Of a stretch of DNA of 33,352 bases, positions 32,950 through 33,352 are shown piece after piece. Source of the stretch: Selenomonadaceae bacterium (GTDB lineage: Bacteria > Bacillota > Negativicutes > Selenomonadales > Selenomonadaceae); the NCBI GenBank assembly GCA_017406175.1, contig JAFQZB010000295.1:1-33352 (forward strand), given 5' to 3'. Each line of letters begins with the position of its first letter. Position 1 is the first letter of the stretch. Below the pieces are notes generated by a model. The model ran no database searches and was not told where the DNA came from. It was given only the letters and a program-made list of their open reading frames with translations. A program made the translations under genes and the position numbers.

Positions 32950-33352
32950 TCATTCATAGCGCAAAGCCTCAATCGGGTCGAGACGCGCCGCCTTCCTTGC
33001 AGGCAACATTCCGAAGAAAATTCCCACGAACAACGCAAAACCAAAGCTCGCGATAATGCTAACACTACTTATAACCGTCGTGAAGGCTCCGAACTTCGAG
33101 ATTGCTTGAGCCGCCACGACGCCGATAAGGATTCCGATAATCCCGCCGATAATACTAATCATCGTCGATTCAATCAGAAATTGCAGCATGATATTGGAGT
33201 ACGTCGCCCCGATTGCCTTGCGAATTCCAATTTCCCGCGTGCGTTCCGTGACACTAGCTAAGGTGATGTTCATAATGCCGACGCCGCCGACGATTAACGA
33301 AATTCCCGCGATTGCTCCGAGCAGAAGCGTTATCATCGTCGTTGTTGAAGTC
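32950..33352 (-). CDS. macB: MacB/FtsX-type ABC permease, C-terminal end (runs off the window)
   Basis: The leftward reading frame is open to the window edge, so this is the last 133 residues or so of a longer protein; the inner ATG at 33336 is not its start. It has the MacB-type permease ending: LLLGAIAGISLIVGGVGIMN, TLASVTERTREIGIRKAIGA and a final GMLPARKAARLDPIEALRYE, with about three membrane segments. Such permeases export macrolides, peptides or lipoproteins with an ATPase partner. It converges with the GspK-like gene. It is unlikely to be the FtsX for the orphan ftsE because FtsX lacks this signature. Confidence 0.88.
   Translation of the reverse strand, partial: TSTTTMITLLLGAIAGISLIVGGVGIMNITLASVTERTREIGIRKAIGATYSNIMLQFLIESTMISIIGGIIGILIGVVAAQAISKFGAFTTVISSVSIIASFGFALFVGIFFGMLPARKAARLDPIEALRYE

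Noticed and set aside
32950-33352. Missing ftsX for the orphan ftsE
   Set aside because: The permease has the MacB ending (TERTREIGIRKAIGA), is on the opposite strand and is not in the ftsE operon.

Overview
The window (roughly half G+C) looks like a chromosome segment of an anaerobic, fermentative bacterium of the Firmicutes, most plausibly a Gram-negative-type member (Negativicutes-like). The evidence is strong AGGAGG-type ribosome binding sites, AddB, an oxygen-sensitive NirJ1-type radical SAM enzyme, the HisIE fusion, a fructose PTS next to 1-phosphofructokinase, and PilT/PilC plus pseudopilins. The taxon is an inference; there is no rRNA or tRNA here to test it.

Layout. 1-6600: start of UDP-galactopyranose mutase (leftward), a TetR regulator coupled to nirJ1, hisIE, a secreted polysaccharide deacetylase, and leftward a membrane diguanylate cyclase followed by a family 2 glycosyltransferase. 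This looks like cell-surface polysaccharide work with cyclic-di-GMP signalling, mixed with heme and histidine synthesis. 6600-11340: cmk, then fruK, a free-standing PTS EIIA-EIIB protein and a full EIIABC fructose permease. 11360-13890: a short UvrA (830 aa) closed by a two-way terminator. 13900-16690 (leftward): TetR, HpcH/HpaI aldolase, flavodoxin-fold NAD(P)H oxidoreductase and a cupin-ferritin-like fusion; the last three are tightly coupled. 16700-17790: pfkA (leftward) with its own terminator and promoter. 17810-22250: HAD phosphatase, purE, an unrecognised 118-aa gene, purA, then lysS. 22247-25435: addB (leftward) without addA beside it. 25547-32949: a rightward run of penicillin-binding protein 1A, pilT, pilC, a noncoding triple-hairpin element, ftsE without ftsX, and four pseudopilin-like genes in the order H-I-J-K. 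32950-33352: C-terminal end of a leftward MacB/FtsX-type permease.

How the genes work together. FruK, the PTS proteins and PfkA feed fructose and hexose phosphates into glycolysis. PurE and PurA serve AMP synthesis. PBP1A, PilT, PilC, FtsE and the pseudopilins form a cell-envelope block in which wall synthesis, an envelope ATPase and a fibre-forming machine are encoded together. Genes are packed tightly: many pairs overlap by 4 bases (ATGA) and two convergent pairs have almost no space between stop codons. Many promoters can be read by eye as TTGnnn, about 17 bases, then a -10 box often preceded by TG.

There is no CRISPR array, transposase, phage gene or RNA gene that I can support. The most unusual items are the cupin-ferritin fusion with lost metal ligands, the pilus cluster containing an orphan ftsE and a multi-hairpin repeat, the cyclase with a transporter-like membrane domain, the shortened UvrA, and the unknown gene embedded between purE and purA.
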